DNA of 64,000 nt from Runella aurantiaca. GTDB lineage: Bacteria; Bacteroidota; Bacteroidia; Cytophagales; Spirosomataceae. Positions 1 to 9,467 of this stretch are shown here, in pieces. Numbering within the stretch: position 1 is the first letter of the stretch; every line of letters starts with the position of its first letter. Under the pieces are notes generated by a model. The model was not told the origin of the DNA. It saw only the letters and a program-made list of their open reading frames with translations, and did no database searches. The stretch is taken from assembly GCF_003339505.1 (NCBI RefSeq), contig NZ_QPIW01000003.1:248471-312470 (forward strand), given 5' to 3'. The position numbers and the translations under genes are program-made.

Positions 1-1833
1 TTTTCCAATCAAATCAAAAGCTTTTTTGTACTTAATGGCCGTTGCTTTGTCAGGGGTTACCACCATTCCCTTGAATCCACTTCTTTCTCCCGTTTTATCC
101 ACACCCCAGTTTTGGGTATAGTGGTCTGAAATATCTCTGGCTATCTCATCAATCCGTTGTTCGGTTTTGGCAATGAGGTTTGCTTGGCTGTATTTTCTTT
201 TCAGGTCTTTTCTTTCGTATTCACTAAGGGGCTCAGCCACACTTTCAAACCCGCGATCTAAGGCTTTTTGATTAACATTTTGAATGGCATATCGTCCTTC
301 ATACATGATGGGTACAATGGCCCCATCTTCAACAGCTCGTAAAATAGTGTAGTCATCAATGATTCCTCCAAATTTTTGGGCTGTGCTTTTTTCTTTTTTC
401 ATCAGGGGAGTTCCCGTAAATGCCAAAAAGCAGGCATTAGGCAGCACTTTTTGCATTTTCACGTTGAAAGTTCCGTATTGAGTACGGTGGCCTTCATCAA
501 TTAAGACAAAAATATTTGGGGATTCTAAAGGGGTATTGGCCAACTGATTAACTGCTGCTTCAAATTTATTGATAATGGTGGTCACTACTGCATCACTTTT
601 ACTTTGTAGCAGTGCCACTAACTGATTCCCTGTTTTGGCATTATGTACTGGGACATCCACTTTGCTGAATGTGTCAGTGATTTGAGTATCTAAATCAATG
701 CGGTCTGTGACCAACACTATTTTGGGATTGCGAATGGTTTGGTAAATTTTCTTGGCTAGCATAGCCATTGTGAGTGACTTACCACTGCCTTGGGTATGCC
801 AAATAACTCCTCCTTGCCTTCTTCCCTGCTCAATGTTCTGAATGCGTTTGATAACCTTTTTAATGGCAAAGTACTGCTGATAACGGGCTATCTTTTTGTA
901 AGTGCCCCCTTCAAACAGAATGTAGTCTTTGGATAGCTCCATCAGTCTTTCGGGTCGGCAAAGGTTAAATAAATATTCATCCTGTACACTTACTTCCAAT
1001 GTTGATTTTTCAAGCTGCTCCATATATTTTACTTCCCAATACTCACGGTCCTGATAGAGTAATTGCTTTTGTTCAGGACTCAATGGCGTATTGATAAGCT
1101 CTTTCAGCAGGTCTTTTTGCGCTTGTTGCTGTTCTGTGGCTCCTTCTTCTCTCCAAGCAGCCCAAAATTCTTCTTTGGTATCAGTAGTGCCATATTTCGC
1201 CTGCAAAGTAGCAATGCTCAACAGCAATTGACTGTACATGTACAATGGCCTAATGCCATCTTCCTGCTGATTTCGGGTATGTTGGGAAATAGCTTCTGAC
1301 ACGGGAGATTTGATGTCAGGTCTTTTGCACTCAATGATGCACAAGGGAATACCATTGACAAAAAGCACCAAATCAGGGCGGTAGGTATCTTTACTTGTGC
1401 TGCGCATTACCACAAACTCTTCCGTGACATGAAAGACGTTGTTGTGGATATTTTTCCAATCAATGTATTGTAACGTAAAGCTTTTTTTGTCACCATCAAT
1501 GCTTTGCTCCAATGCCTTACCCAAAGTGAGAAGGTTGTAAGCAGACTCACAAGCAGTCATGTACCCTTCATTCACGGGTAGTTCTTTGAGGGCATGGATT
1601 CCTAGCTCAATGTTGGCATCGCTGAAAAAGGAGGTTTTGGTTGAACTGACCCGAATGCTGTTGATTTCTTTCAGTTGCTTACGAAGGACTTCTTCCAGCA
1701 GTACATTACTGATTTTATTGTTCCTCAGTTTGAGGGCTTTTTCGGGGGGAAGGTAGGTATAACCCAACTTTTGCAGTAACTGCAAAGCAGGTAACTGACT
1801 AACATGGTCTTCTTTAAAGCTGGGTGTATTCAT
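1..1833 (-). CDS. hsdR: Type I restriction enzyme R subunit (HsdR), 3' end cut by window edge
   Basis: This is the ATP-dependent translocase/endonuclease subunit of a type I restriction-modification system. The frame is open from ATG at 1833 to the left edge, giving 611 residues. The N-terminal nuclease region has a PD-(D/E)xK-like pattern: PDLVLF, then IIECKRP near residue 168. A superfamily 2 helicase core follows, with Walker A in HTQGSGKSLT near residue 349, the DEGHR box and motif III in AFTGTPL. An in-frame TAA two codons upstream supports the start. The C-terminal helicase and coupling domains lie outside the window. It is last in the operon and is separated from the preceding gene by about 245 bp that hold a tandem repeat, so it may have its own promoter. 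Assignment from motifs is very secure. Confidence 0.96.
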   Translation of the reverse strand, partial: MNTPSFKEDHVSQLPALQLLQKLGYTYLPPEKALKLRNNKISNVLLEEVLRKQLKEINSIRVSSTKTSFFSDANIELGIHALKELPVNEGYMTACESAYNLLTLGKALEQSIDGDKKSFTLQYIDWKNIHNNVFHVTEEFVVMRSTSKDTYRPDLVLFVNGIPLCIIECKRPDIKSPVSEAISQHTRNQQEDGIRPLYMYSQLLLSIATLQAKYGTTDTKEEFWAAWREEGATEQQQAQKDLLKELINTPLSPEQKQLLYQDREYWEVKYMEQLEKSTLEVSVQDEYLFNLCRPERLMELSKDYILFEGGTYKKIARYQQYFAIKKVIKRIQNIEQGRRQGGVIWHTQGSGKSLTMAMLAKKIYQTIRNPKIVLVTDRIDLDTQITDTFSKVDVPVHNAKTGNQLVALLQSKSDAVVTTIINKFEAAVNQLANTPLESPNIFVLIDEGHRTQYGTFNVKMQKVLPNACFLAFTGTPLMKKEKSTAQKFGGIIDDYTILRAVEDGAIVPIMYEGRYAIQNVNQKALDRGFESVAEPLSEYERKDLKRKYSQANLIAKTEQRIDEIARDISDHYTQNWGVDKTGERSGFKGMVVTPDKATAIKYKKAFDLIGK

Positions 1834-1980
1834 GGTTTATTTATACTCTATATTTATTTCTTATCAATTATGAAGTTAGTTACTGTTTCTTTAGCTGGAT
1901 AAATAGTAATTTTAAACTGCTTCTATTATAACCTTTGATTAGTTCTATCTTCTAATCTTTTGGTTCTTATATCATCTACT

Positions 1981-2030
1981 ATCTCTTCTAATCTCTTCTA
2001 ATCTCTTCTAATCTCTTCTAATCTCTTCTA
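1981..2030. repeat. Five perfect tandem copies of a 10-bp unit upstream of hsdR
   Basis: ATCTCTTCTA is repeated five times without a mismatch, and degenerate pieces (ATCTTCTAAT, AGTTCTA) lie on both sides. On the coding strand the unit reads TAGAAGAGAT. The array lies about 150-200 bp upstream of the hsdR start and about 50 bp past the stop of the AlbA-like gene, so it is non-coding. Short perfect arrays of this kind can change length by slippage and so alter promoter spacing. Confidence 0.95.
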
Positions 2031-2077
2031 GTTCTAGTATCTTTTCTTACACCATTTTTACTTCTTCTTTTACTGTA

Positions 2078-3748
2078 TCATTGTACTTTCTTTGTAATTA
2101 TCCACTTAGGTTTTGCATCATTACCTGCATTATTAATCGTACCTTTCATTCGCAGTTCAGATAAAAGATTTTTTATCTTACTTTTCTTTTGTCTATCATT
2201 CATCCAGTCAGGCAGCTTGTTCCATAGTAATTCATCCACATCACTTCTATCTACACTTTTATGTTCTTTAATAGCTTTTACTATCAAGTCAAGATAATAA
2301 TCTTTATCAAAAGCTCGGTTTTTGGAATACGCTGCTTTTTGGCCTGTCTCTTGAGCCACCTTAATGCCAATGTAATAATTGGGTCTACGCCCCTCTATCA
2401 GTTTTTTAGTTTTAAGGTGTTTTTCTTCAAAATCAGTCAATAAGTGTTTTTTCTGAACCTTATCCAGCATCATTATCTCTTCCAAGGTCAAATCTTTGTT
2501 TTGTGCTAGGATGCGAGCATATTCCATATCCAATACTTTCCCGGCTATAGTTACCTTGACCTTCCCCTCAGACAAATCATAATCTGGCATTGGAAAAAAG
2601 CGGGCTCTTTGGTAGTTAAAAATTTTCTTGATTCCTCCACCTACTGTATCTACCATTTTTAGGTTGAACATGGCTGTAACTAAAAAACGGTTTCGGTAAA
2701 GCTCTTCGGGAGCATCTTCTCTGACAACCTTTTCTACACTACCGGGAATAAAACTTCCCAGATTGGTAAACACTAACTGGTCTTCCATTTCAATCACATT
2801 TATACGGCCATACTTTGTATAATCCTGATGGGCAATACAATTATTTAAAGCCTCTCTGATACTGTAAGGCTCATACTGATTCACTTCATCGGGGAATAGA
2901 GTATCGTCTTTTATATAGCGATATTTGAGATTGCGAATTTTGGTATATATTTTATCTACTGCCAAAAGCATAGGGCAACTGACTATTAAATAGTCTTTTT
3001 CAACTCCTTTGCTATCTTTAAGAATCCACCTGATTTTGGCTTCTGCTGGAGAAATAAAATGCTCAGCTTCTTCTCTTCCTAAAAGTATAATTGCAGTACG
3101 GGTGATTTGGCCTTTAATGGTGATTTTAGCCTTGTTAAGGAAGGTTATATCATCCCAGTTATCTACTTCCGCAGCTTTATCCGGAGACTTACTTTTGAAA
3201 TTTAATCTGGCAACTTTAATTGCTTCATCATCTAAATCATCAATTGTAGCTTCTTTGACAATACCAGCACTCCAATCGTTATTGATAGCTTGGGCCCTTA
3301 TACGCTCTATTTCTTCCAAATTCAAAGGAGATAGTTCTTCACCGTCTCTGCCATAATAGTGCCCCTCGAAGGCAAGAGGAACCCCTTTTGGTGCGGCGGG
3401 TATCTGAAACATAATCACTCTACCTTCAGTTAGTGGAAGTTCATAAATTTCCATAAATGTGATGCGCGAAGTGGTCTTGTTGGCTATTTCTCCTTTTAGG
3501 CTATCAAGGTCTTTCCGTGAGGTACGGAATTGGGTACCAACAATGGCATGATGTTTGTTTTCAATCCCAAAAACCAACCATGCAAAAGGGCGATTTTTTA
3601 GATTTGCTTCATTGCTTAAGGCAGAAAAATACTTGCCAAGTTTATTAAAATCAAAATTGGCTTTTGCCTCTTTAAACTCCACCACTTCCGTTTCGCTTGG
3701 CAAGTTCTGTAAGTATTGAAGTGTGCTTTCTAACTCTTGCTGATTCAT
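2078..3748 (-). CDS. AlbA_2/Schlafen-domain, RecG-C-terminal-like protein in the RM operon
   Basis: The protein is about 556 residues. The N-terminal 140 residues look like an AlbA_2 (Schlafen-type nucleic-acid-binding) domain, with SETEVVEFKEA and FAWLVFGIEN. Residues near 296-335 (REALNNCIAHQDY, then NLGSFIPG) match the HATPase_c_4/RecG C-terminal-like region of the same family. The rest is probably winged-helix. A longer frame starts at 3817, but ATG at 3748 overlaps the hsdS stop as ATGA, the typical translational-coupling arrangement, so I chose that start. Proteins of this family are often found between hsdS and hsdR in type I loci, where their role is not well established. It could be a transcriptional regulator or an accessory RNA/DNA-binding factor; I do not assign a reaction. 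Confidence 0.85.
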   Translation of the reverse strand: MNQQELESTLQYLQNLPSETEVVEFKEAKANFDFNKLGKYFSALSNEANLKNRPFAWLVFGIENKHHAIVGTQFRTSRKDLDSLKGEIANKTTSRITFMEIYELPLTEGRVIMFQIPAAPKGVPLAFEGHYYGRDGEELSPLNLEEIERIRAQAINNDWSAGIVKEATIDDLDDEAIKVARLNFKSKSPDKAAEVDNWDDITFLNKAKITIKGQITRTAIILLGREEAEHFISPAEAKIRWILKDSKGVEKDYLIVSCPMLLAVDKIYTKIRNLKYRYIKDDTLFPDEVNQYEPYSIREALNNCIAHQDYTKYGRINVIEMEDQLVFTNLGSFIPGSVEKVVREDAPEELYRNRFLVTAMFNLKMVDTVGGGIKKIFNYQRARFFPMPDYDLSEGKVKVTIAGKVLDMEYARILAQNKDLTLEEIMMLDKVQKKHLLTDFEEKHLKTKKLIEGRRPNYYIGIKVAQETGQKAAYSKNRAFDKDYYLDLIVKAIKEHKSVDRSDVDELLWNKLPDWMNDRQKKSKIKNLLSELRMKGTINNAGNDAKPKWIITKKVQ

Positions 3749-4944
3749 AGCTTTAATCTCTTTTTGCCCGTTAACAACACCTGCATCAATCCCTTCTTTT
3801 GCTCTTTGAGCTGGCATAGCTTGTTTTTGAGAAGTTCTATTTCTTTGTCGGCAGTTTGCAGGATTTGGGCAATGGCAGTTTGTTCTTCGAGGGAAGGTAA
3901 CTTAACTTTGATTTTTGCTATGAGGTCATACCATAAATACACTCTTACACCCCCTTCACCTAAACTCTCGATTCGGTGTTTAGTGTGTTCAAGCCTCAAA
4001 AATTGCAATAAATAATAGTCCAGTATGTCTTTTTTAGTTGAAAAACATACATAAAGTGAGCTGATTATTCCAACCTCGTCTTCAAAATATGCCAATGACC
4101 CAACATTGATTCTTGCAGGATTATATGCAAATTCATTCCGCTTTATTATTTTATAATTTGATAAGTCATTTCCTGCAACTTCTCTTTCAAAATGGTCTGA
4201 TTGCAAAACAAAGCCGTTTGTGTTAGTAACTGAATAGACTTTTGCATCAATCAGTCCTTTATTCCTTCGAGAAAAATTTAAGGTTATATCCCCAAATCTT
4301 ACTTCCTTCCACTCCCCACTAAACCCCTTTAATCGCTTCTTCCCTGTAAGTAACTGCTGCATTAGCCATTTTTTGCGAAGCTCTTTTTGAGTGATGAGTT
4401 GGGAGCTTTTTTGGATGGCTTCATCCCACGTACTGAGGCAAGAGGCTATGGCTTTTTGTTCGGGAAGAGGAGGGGAAGGTATTGGCATAAACTCCAATGT
4501 TCCTGCATTCACATTTTTTTGACCTCCACCAATTTGATTTAATTCAAAATATCCTTGCCCTAACTCCGAGTTAATATAAAAACAGAGATACTCTTTGTTC
4601 ACAATGTTATGATAGGGTCTTGCTATTAAAGTTGTAAAACTTTGAGCGCCATTGTATAGATCTGGTACCAAACAGGCTGTACCCGGATAGCCAGTTCTGG
4701 CAATTAAAATATCTCCACTTTTAAGTCGTTTATTTTTGTGTACCCTCTCATAGGCTTCATCTATAAAAAGTAAATCTGAATCATCTAAAAAACCTTCTTT
4801 GATATTTTGATTTCGAAAGAGAATTACTCCAGTGTTGCGGTAAGCATGTGTTGCTGCGCTTGCGATACCTACCATTATTTTTTCTGTAATCTCTTTTAAT
4901 TCCAATATTTCCCAGTCGCTAGGTATATTTCGTAAATGATTCAT
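3745..4944 (-). CDS. hsdS: Type I restriction enzyme specificity subunit (HsdS), full length
   Basis: This is the DNA-recognition subunit of the type I complex. Its 399 residues hold two target recognition domains (about 1-160 and 210-350), each followed by a conserved helical spacer. The LPEQKAIASCL segment near residue 160 and the LEEQTAIAQIL segment near 355 are equivalent, and LTGKKRLK occurs near both 200 and 391, so the internal duplication is easy to see. The start ATG shares its A with the hsdM stop (TAATG), and its TGA overlaps the start of the AlbA-like gene. HsdS sets the sequence specificity for both modification by HsdM and restriction by HsdR. A second, half-size S gene lies upstream of hsdM. 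Confidence 0.95.
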   Translation of the reverse strand: MNHLRNIPSDWEILELKEITEKIMVGIASAATHAYRNTGVILFRNQNIKEGFLDDSDLLFIDEAYERVHKNKRLKSGDILIARTGYPGTACLVPDLYNGAQSFTTLIARPYHNIVNKEYLCFYINSELGQGYFELNQIGGGQKNVNAGTLEFMPIPSPPLPEQKAIASCLSTWDEAIQKSSQLITQKELRKKWLMQQLLTGKKRLKGFSGEWKEVRFGDITLNFSRRNKGLIDAKVYSVTNTNGFVLQSDHFEREVAGNDLSNYKIIKRNEFAYNPARINVGSLAYFEDEVGIISSLYVCFSTKKDILDYYLLQFLRLEHTKHRIESLGEGGVRVYLWYDLIAKIKVKLPSLEEQTAIAQILQTADKEIELLKNKLCQLKEQKKGLMQVLLTGKKRLKL

Positions 4945-6521
4945 TATCCTAATTCGTTTAAATATTTCCCCATTTCAGCCTGTACAATTTTCAACTCCAC
5001 TTCCAGCTTTTCAATCTCCTGTTGCACGGCCGCAATATCAATTTCATCCTCTTCTTCAAATGTATCAACATAGCGGGGAATGTTCAGGTTGAAATCATTG
5101 GCCTGTATCTCCTCAAAAGTGGCCACGTAGCTATATTTTTCTTCTACCACCCCTGCTGAGAACTGACCTTCGTTGAATTTACGATAGGTGTCTACAATGT
5201 GCTCAATATCTGTGCTGCGGAGTTTATTTTGGTTCTTGCCTGCTTCGTAGTGCTGGCTGCTGTCTATAAATAGTACGTTGGTATTGTCTCCTTTGCCTTT
5301 ATTAAAAATCAGAATAGCCGCAGGAATACCCGTACCAAAAAACAGGTTGGAAGGGAGGCCTATCACAGCTTCCAAAATGTTCTCTTCAATGGTTTGTTGC
5401 CTGATTTTTCCTTCGCTGCTGCCTCTAAACAATACTCCATGAGGAACAATCACCCCTACTTTTCCACGGCCCTCATAGGTAGTTTCAATCATGTGGCTGA
5501 TAAAAGCCCAGTCTCCTTTGCTCTTAGGAGGTACACCCCTCCAAAAGCGGTTATAAGTGTCTTTTTCAGGGTCAAAGTTGTTGCTGGTTTTTTGCTCATC
5601 TTTTTCATCCACTTTGCCCCATTTATCCAATGAAAAAGGTGGGTTGGCTACAACTGTATCAAATTTCATCAGGGTATCACCCTCTTTGAGTTTAGGGTTA
5701 CGAATGGTATCTCCCCAACGAATGGTGGCATTATCAAAACCGTGCAAAAACATGTTCATCACTGCCAAGGCCCATGTACTGCCATTGGCTTCCTGTCCGT
5801 AGAGTGAGAAATTGGGAGAGCCTACTTCTTTACCCGCTTTAATGAGTAAAGAGCCTGAGCCACAGGTAGGGTCGGCAATTCTGGCTCCGGGCTTTGATTT
5901 GGTCAATTTGGCCAAAAGGGTAGAAACTTCACTGGGGGTAAAAAATTCTCCTGCTTTTTTGCCCGCATCACTGGCAAAGTTGGCAATCAGGTATTCGTAG
6001 GCATCACCTATGATGTCAGCTCCTTCCAAATGTGAGGGGGCTAAATTGAGCTTTTCGTTGCTGAAATCAATCAGCAGGTTTTTGAGGCGAGTATTTTTGT
6101 CCTTAGCATCCCCTAAATTGCTGTTGTTGAAGTCAATATTACGGAATACCCCACTGCCATCCTCACTGCTGAGTTTTTCACGGTTGGCATCCTCAAAATC
6201 ATTCAGGGCAATGTTGATAAGCTCCCCGATATTTACCTCATTGCGGTGCTCATACAAATAATCAAAGCTGCAATGGGGAGGTACAATGAATCGTTCATGC
6301 CTCATGGCTCTTTCTGCCCGAGCTTCATCCCCTTGGTATTTTTCGAGATATTGTTTATGCTTTTCCTTGTGTACGTCACTGACATACTTCAAAAAAAGCA
6401 TGGTCAAGATGTAATCTTTGTACTGGCTTGGGTCAATAATACCCCTGAATGTATCACAGGCTTTCCATACAATCTGCCTCACTTCGGTACTGGTAATCAA
6501 TTTTTCCATCGGGTATGTCAT
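4944..6521 (-). CDS. hsdM: Type I DNA N6-adenine methyltransferase subunit (HsdM)
   Basis: This is the modification subunit, which methylates adenine in the sequence recognised by HsdS. The 525 residues comprise an N-terminal helical HsdM domain and an N6-methyltransferase core. SAM motif I is ADPTCGSGSLLIKAG and catalytic motif IV is NPPF, in VVANPPFSLDKWG. A C-terminal coiled-coil-like stretch (EIEKLEVELKIVQAEM) fits docking onto HsdS. The start overlaps the stop of the half-size S gene (TAATG), and the stop overlaps the hsdS start in the same way, so the three genes are tightly coupled. The second Met (MEKLIT) is a possible alternative start. Length is normal for the family. Confidence 0.97.
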   Translation of the reverse strand: MTYPMEKLITSTEVRQIVWKACDTFRGIIDPSQYKDYILTMLFLKYVSDVHKEKHKQYLEKYQGDEARAERAMRHERFIVPPHCSFDYLYEHRNEVNIGELINIALNDFEDANREKLSSEDGSGVFRNIDFNNSNLGDAKDKNTRLKNLLIDFSNEKLNLAPSHLEGADIIGDAYEYLIANFASDAGKKAGEFFTPSEVSTLLAKLTKSKPGARIADPTCGSGSLLIKAGKEVGSPNFSLYGQEANGSTWALAVMNMFLHGFDNATIRWGDTIRNPKLKEGDTLMKFDTVVANPPFSLDKWGKVDEKDEQKTSNNFDPEKDTYNRFWRGVPPKSKGDWAFISHMIETTYEGRGKVGVIVPHGVLFRGSSEGKIRQQTIEENILEAVIGLPSNLFFGTGIPAAILIFNKGKGDNTNVLFIDSSQHYEAGKNQNKLRSTDIEHIVDTYRKFNEGQFSAGVVEEKYSYVATFEEIQANDFNLNIPRYVDTFEEEDEIDIAAVQQEIEKLEVELKIVQAEMGKYLNELG

Positions 6522-7084
6522 TATTTTTGGGATGCTTTCAATAAAAGATGGTGGATTTGTGTCGCTCTAAGCTCAATGATTTGCATTTGAATTGCAGTCG
6601 CCTTCTGCTGCAAAGTATGAATTTTTACAATAGTATGTTGGGTAGAGGGCGTAGGTACATCTATTTCCAGTTCCTGCAATACGTTTTTGGGTATGGAAGG
6701 CAAAGAGGTGCCGATAGCATTGCCTTTGAGCAATTTTTGAGTGGTTGGAAAATTCATAAACCAAGCCAAATACGCAGGTTCTACTTCCTTATTAGCTAAT
6801 TTTATGACCAAAAAAGTGGAAGAGGCTACACATGGACCAAACTCTTTTCTGTACAATGCAACAAAGTTTTTAGAGCCCTTGGCTGCAAACAGCAAGTCTC
6901 CTTCCTGCAATAAGTGCTTTTCGGTTTGGTCATTGAGTGGTAATTCAGGTAGAAGTGCAGCCGTTAGAACTCCATTTTCATCAAAGTGTCTGGCCTGCAA
7001 AAAAGCCACATCATTCCCCAGCCAGTTAGGGCTAGGGTATAAGCCTGTTTGAATGGTGGCAATATCTTTTAATAAATACTTCAA
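6521..7084 (-). CDS. Half-size HsdS-like specificity protein (one target recognition domain)
   Basis: The 187 residues resemble one half of an HsdS. The N-terminus (MKYLLKDIATIQTG) is the usual entry to a target recognition domain, FAAKGSKNF and TSLPSIPKNVLQELEIDVP are typical S-subunit segments, and the protein ends in one helical spacer (STQHTIVKIHTLQQKATAI). There is no second recognition domain, and the reading frame is intact, so it is not an obvious frameshift remnant. It is first in the operon and coupled to hsdM by TAATG. Half-S proteins can dimerise or pair with HsdM to make an alternative enzyme (known for other systems; inferred here). It could instead be a truncated relic. Confidence 0.82.
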   Translation of the reverse strand: MKYLLKDIATIQTGLYPSPNWLGNDVAFLQARHFDENGVLTAALLPELPLNDQTEKHLLQEGDLLFAAKGSKNFVALYRKEFGPCVASSTFLVIKLANKEVEPAYLAWFMNFPTTQKLLKGNAIGTSLPSIPKNVLQELEIDVPTPSTQHTIVKIHTLQQKATAIQMQIIELRATQIHHLLLKASQK

Positions 7085-7304
7085 GTTTTTTTGTCAGTAA
7101 ATTTTCTACAAATTTAGCGGAAGTAATTTGAAAAACAAGAAAATATGTCGGTAACATTTCTACTGAAAATAGTTTTTTAGTCAGAATGTACCATCAAAGG
7201 TATCTCAGGAGGCTACTTTGGCGTGGTTATGACATTAAAAAAACAGTAAAAAACCAACCAAAACGCATGTTCCTTTTATAGGGCATTGTCTTGGCTGGGT
7301 AATT

Positions 7305-9467
7305 TTAGAACAATTCACAAATCATAAAAGGCTGCTCACTTTCTGTTATCTGTTCCGATACCTCCAATTCATAAACCGTTGGCTTTCCATTGGCCGTGTG
7401 GGCTCGTAATGTACAGATGTTGCCTTTGTGGTCAATGATTTCGATTTTCTTCTCAGTAATTTCCTCCAACCTGCTTTTGAGGGTGTTTTCTGAACACTCA
7501 AAGCTCTGTTTAAGAACCAAGAGCAACTCTTTTTGGGGCATTGAAGGCTTCAAAAGCTCTCCCAATTTTTCTGCTACCAATTCACTGTCTGCCACCTGTC
7601 TGCGTTCTGCTGTAATTTTTTGGATAAAATCAGAATGAGCCAAAACAAGCCCTTTTTGGTTTTCATCGTACAACAAATGAACAGGTGTTGGCCTTTTTGC
7701 ACTTCTGATTTTTAAAAATTTGAGACTGATAAGGTCGGTATCCTCATTATTTTTCCCTTTTTCATACCCAATCTGCATCACGGTAGAAGCTTTGTTGGTT
7801 GCTTCAGTTCCAGTGTGTCCGCGTGCTTTGTCAGAATTAGGGTTTTGGTGAATGACCAACAAAAAAGTACATCCAAAATTGTCACACAAATTCCCCAAGT
7901 AGTCAAACAACTGCATTGACTCCGAGGCATTGTTAAAATCACTTACACAATCCGTAACCACATCCAAAAGTACGAACATGGGGTAGGTAGTTTGTGTACG
8001 TATCTGTTCAATAAATGTCTTTACGGCTTGTAGCCTTTTGTTTCGGGGTACTTGTTTGATGGATGTAAACCTAAAATCTACTGGGGTGTCATTGACTCCA
8101 TAACAGCCTTTTTGCTTAATGGATTGAATGGCAGTAGGAAATTCTTCATTTAGGTTCCGTTCCGTGTCAATATAAACCACCGTAATTGCCTCATCTGTCC
8201 TTTCAAAATTAAGACAGTGCTGCATACAATCGGAAGAGTTGGCAATCAGTAAACTGCAAAATGCCTCCGCAATTCTTGACTTATGGGAGCCATACTTACC
8301 CTGAATAATATTGATTGTCCCTCTCCGAATAATGGGTACTTCCCCCATATTGACCAATGGCGGAGAATAAACAATTGGCTGTGTTGCTAGCTGGGCCAGT
8401 TTCTTTTCTGTTTCGAGTAAAGACTCCAGCAAGGGCAATGGCTTATTTTCTTTAGGTTCGGGTGTTATGCTGAGTTTTGGCTCAGGGGAAGCCAACACTT
8501 CCCCCAAGCTGTCTAACAACAATCGTTTATCCAATTTCAAACAAAACCAATCCGAAATATCCTTACCACCATTTTCACTTAGCAAAGAGGGTAAAATAAA
8601 ATTGCGTAACCCATATTGCTGAGATTTGCGGTTACTTTCCTTACGCCCTATTTCATCAGTGTCTAAGCATAGGATTACATGGTTAGCTTTGGAGTGAAGC
8701 TGTCGAAGAATTTCATCTGGTATTTTGGTGCTCACATTGTCCAAACCAACTGCGTAAATGCCATCTTCATTCAGGTTGGTATTTGCAATAATGCAGTCTT
8801 TTAAGCCTTCTACGAGCAGAATAACGGAGCATTGTGCGGGTAGTTGTGAAAGGCCAAAAATGCTTTGGTAGGTCGAAGTTCTTTTGCCAATGTAACAGTG
8901 TTTGTGCTTTGGGTTCTTTTCTAATGGTCGATAAATTTTTGTATATCCCTCTCCCAAATTGAAAGCAAAAGCTGGATTTTCTGCTGTGGTGCTTACCGTA
9001 TATCCTTTATCAGTGACGTATTTTTTTACACCTGCTACTTCGTACTTAGTCAGGGTTGCTGCAATTCGGGAAACAGTAGTGGAGGCATCCTCAAACTGAC
9101 TCCAATAGTCAAAACTTCCCCCCACCTCAAAAGAGCCCCTGTTTTGTGCTTCCCTAAGACGTAACCCTAAATCTTGGTTTATGTAAATGAGGGCATCATA
9201 AAATGGACAATTTTTCAGCCTCATTACAAAATCAATGGCATTTATTGGCTTTCCTTCCGCAAAATCCTTATAAATATACACTCCCGACTCCCCCTGAAAC
9301 ACATTGGCGGAAGGGTGCTCATCCTTTCTGAAAACAGCCTTAAAAGCCTTCTTTGGCTGTTCAAAATCTGAAATATAATGGCTGAAAATATCAAGACCGC
9401 CGTTGGTAGCGGCCAAGATAGTTTGTTTTGTTAGCGGAGTATTAATTGTTGGCAAAAGGTGATGCAT
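7305..9467 (-). CDS. Toprim primase fused to RecA-like replicative helicase/ATPase of a mobile element
   Basis: This 720-residue protein probably starts replication of the integrated element. The N-terminal 130 residues resemble a CHC2-type primase zinc-finger region (SGVYIYKDF and INAIDFV) but lack a clear Cys cluster. A Toprim core follows, with ILLVEGLKD near residue 217 and CLDTDEIGRKE near 267. The C-terminal half is a RecA/RepA-like ATPase with Walker A GKYGSHKS near 389, a Walker B-like FVLLDVV near 500, and LLVIHQNP. Its first 26 bp overlap the preceding antirepressor-like gene. Such fused proteins are typical of Bacteroidetes integrative elements and prophages. The exact priming activity is inferred. 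Confidence 0.85.
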   Translation of the reverse strand: MHHLLPTINTPLTKQTILAATNGGLDIFSHYISDFEQPKKAFKAVFRKDEHPSANVFQGESGVYIYKDFAEGKPINAIDFVMRLKNCPFYDALIYINQDLGLRLREAQNRGSFEVGGSFDYWSQFEDASTTVSRIAATLTKYEVAGVKKYVTDKGYTVSTTAENPAFAFNLGEGYTKIYRPLEKNPKHKHCYIGKRTSTYQSIFGLSQLPAQCSVILLVEGLKDCIIANTNLNEDGIYAVGLDNVSTKIPDEILRQLHSKANHVILCLDTDEIGRKESNRKSQQYGLRNFILPSLLSENGGKDISDWFCLKLDKRLLLDSLGEVLASPEPKLSITPEPKENKPLPLLESLLETEKKLAQLATQPIVYSPPLVNMGEVPIIRRGTINIIQGKYGSHKSRIAEAFCSLLIANSSDCMQHCLNFERTDEAITVVYIDTERNLNEEFPTAIQSIKQKGCYGVNDTPVDFRFTSIKQVPRNKRLQAVKTFIEQIRTQTTYPMFVLLDVVTDCVSDFNNASESMQLFDYLGNLCDNFGCTFLLVIHQNPNSDKARGHTGTEATNKASTVMQIGYEKGKNNEDTDLISLKFLKIRSAKRPTPVHLLYDENQKGLVLAHSDFIQKITAERRQVADSELVAEKLGELLKPSMPQKELLLVLKQSFECSENTLKSRLEEITEKKIEIIDHKGNICTLRAHTANGKPTVYELEVSEQITESEQPFMICELF

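Noticed and set aside
3749-3817. N-terminal extension of the AlbA-like protein
   Set aside because: It lies inside hsdS, and ATG at 3748 overlaps the hsdS stop as ATGA, the usual coupling in this operon.
3745-7084. Invertible hsdS shuffling (phase-variable specificity)
   Set aside because: I found no inverted repeats between the half-size and full HsdS genes and no invertase next to them; the integrase is part of the island.
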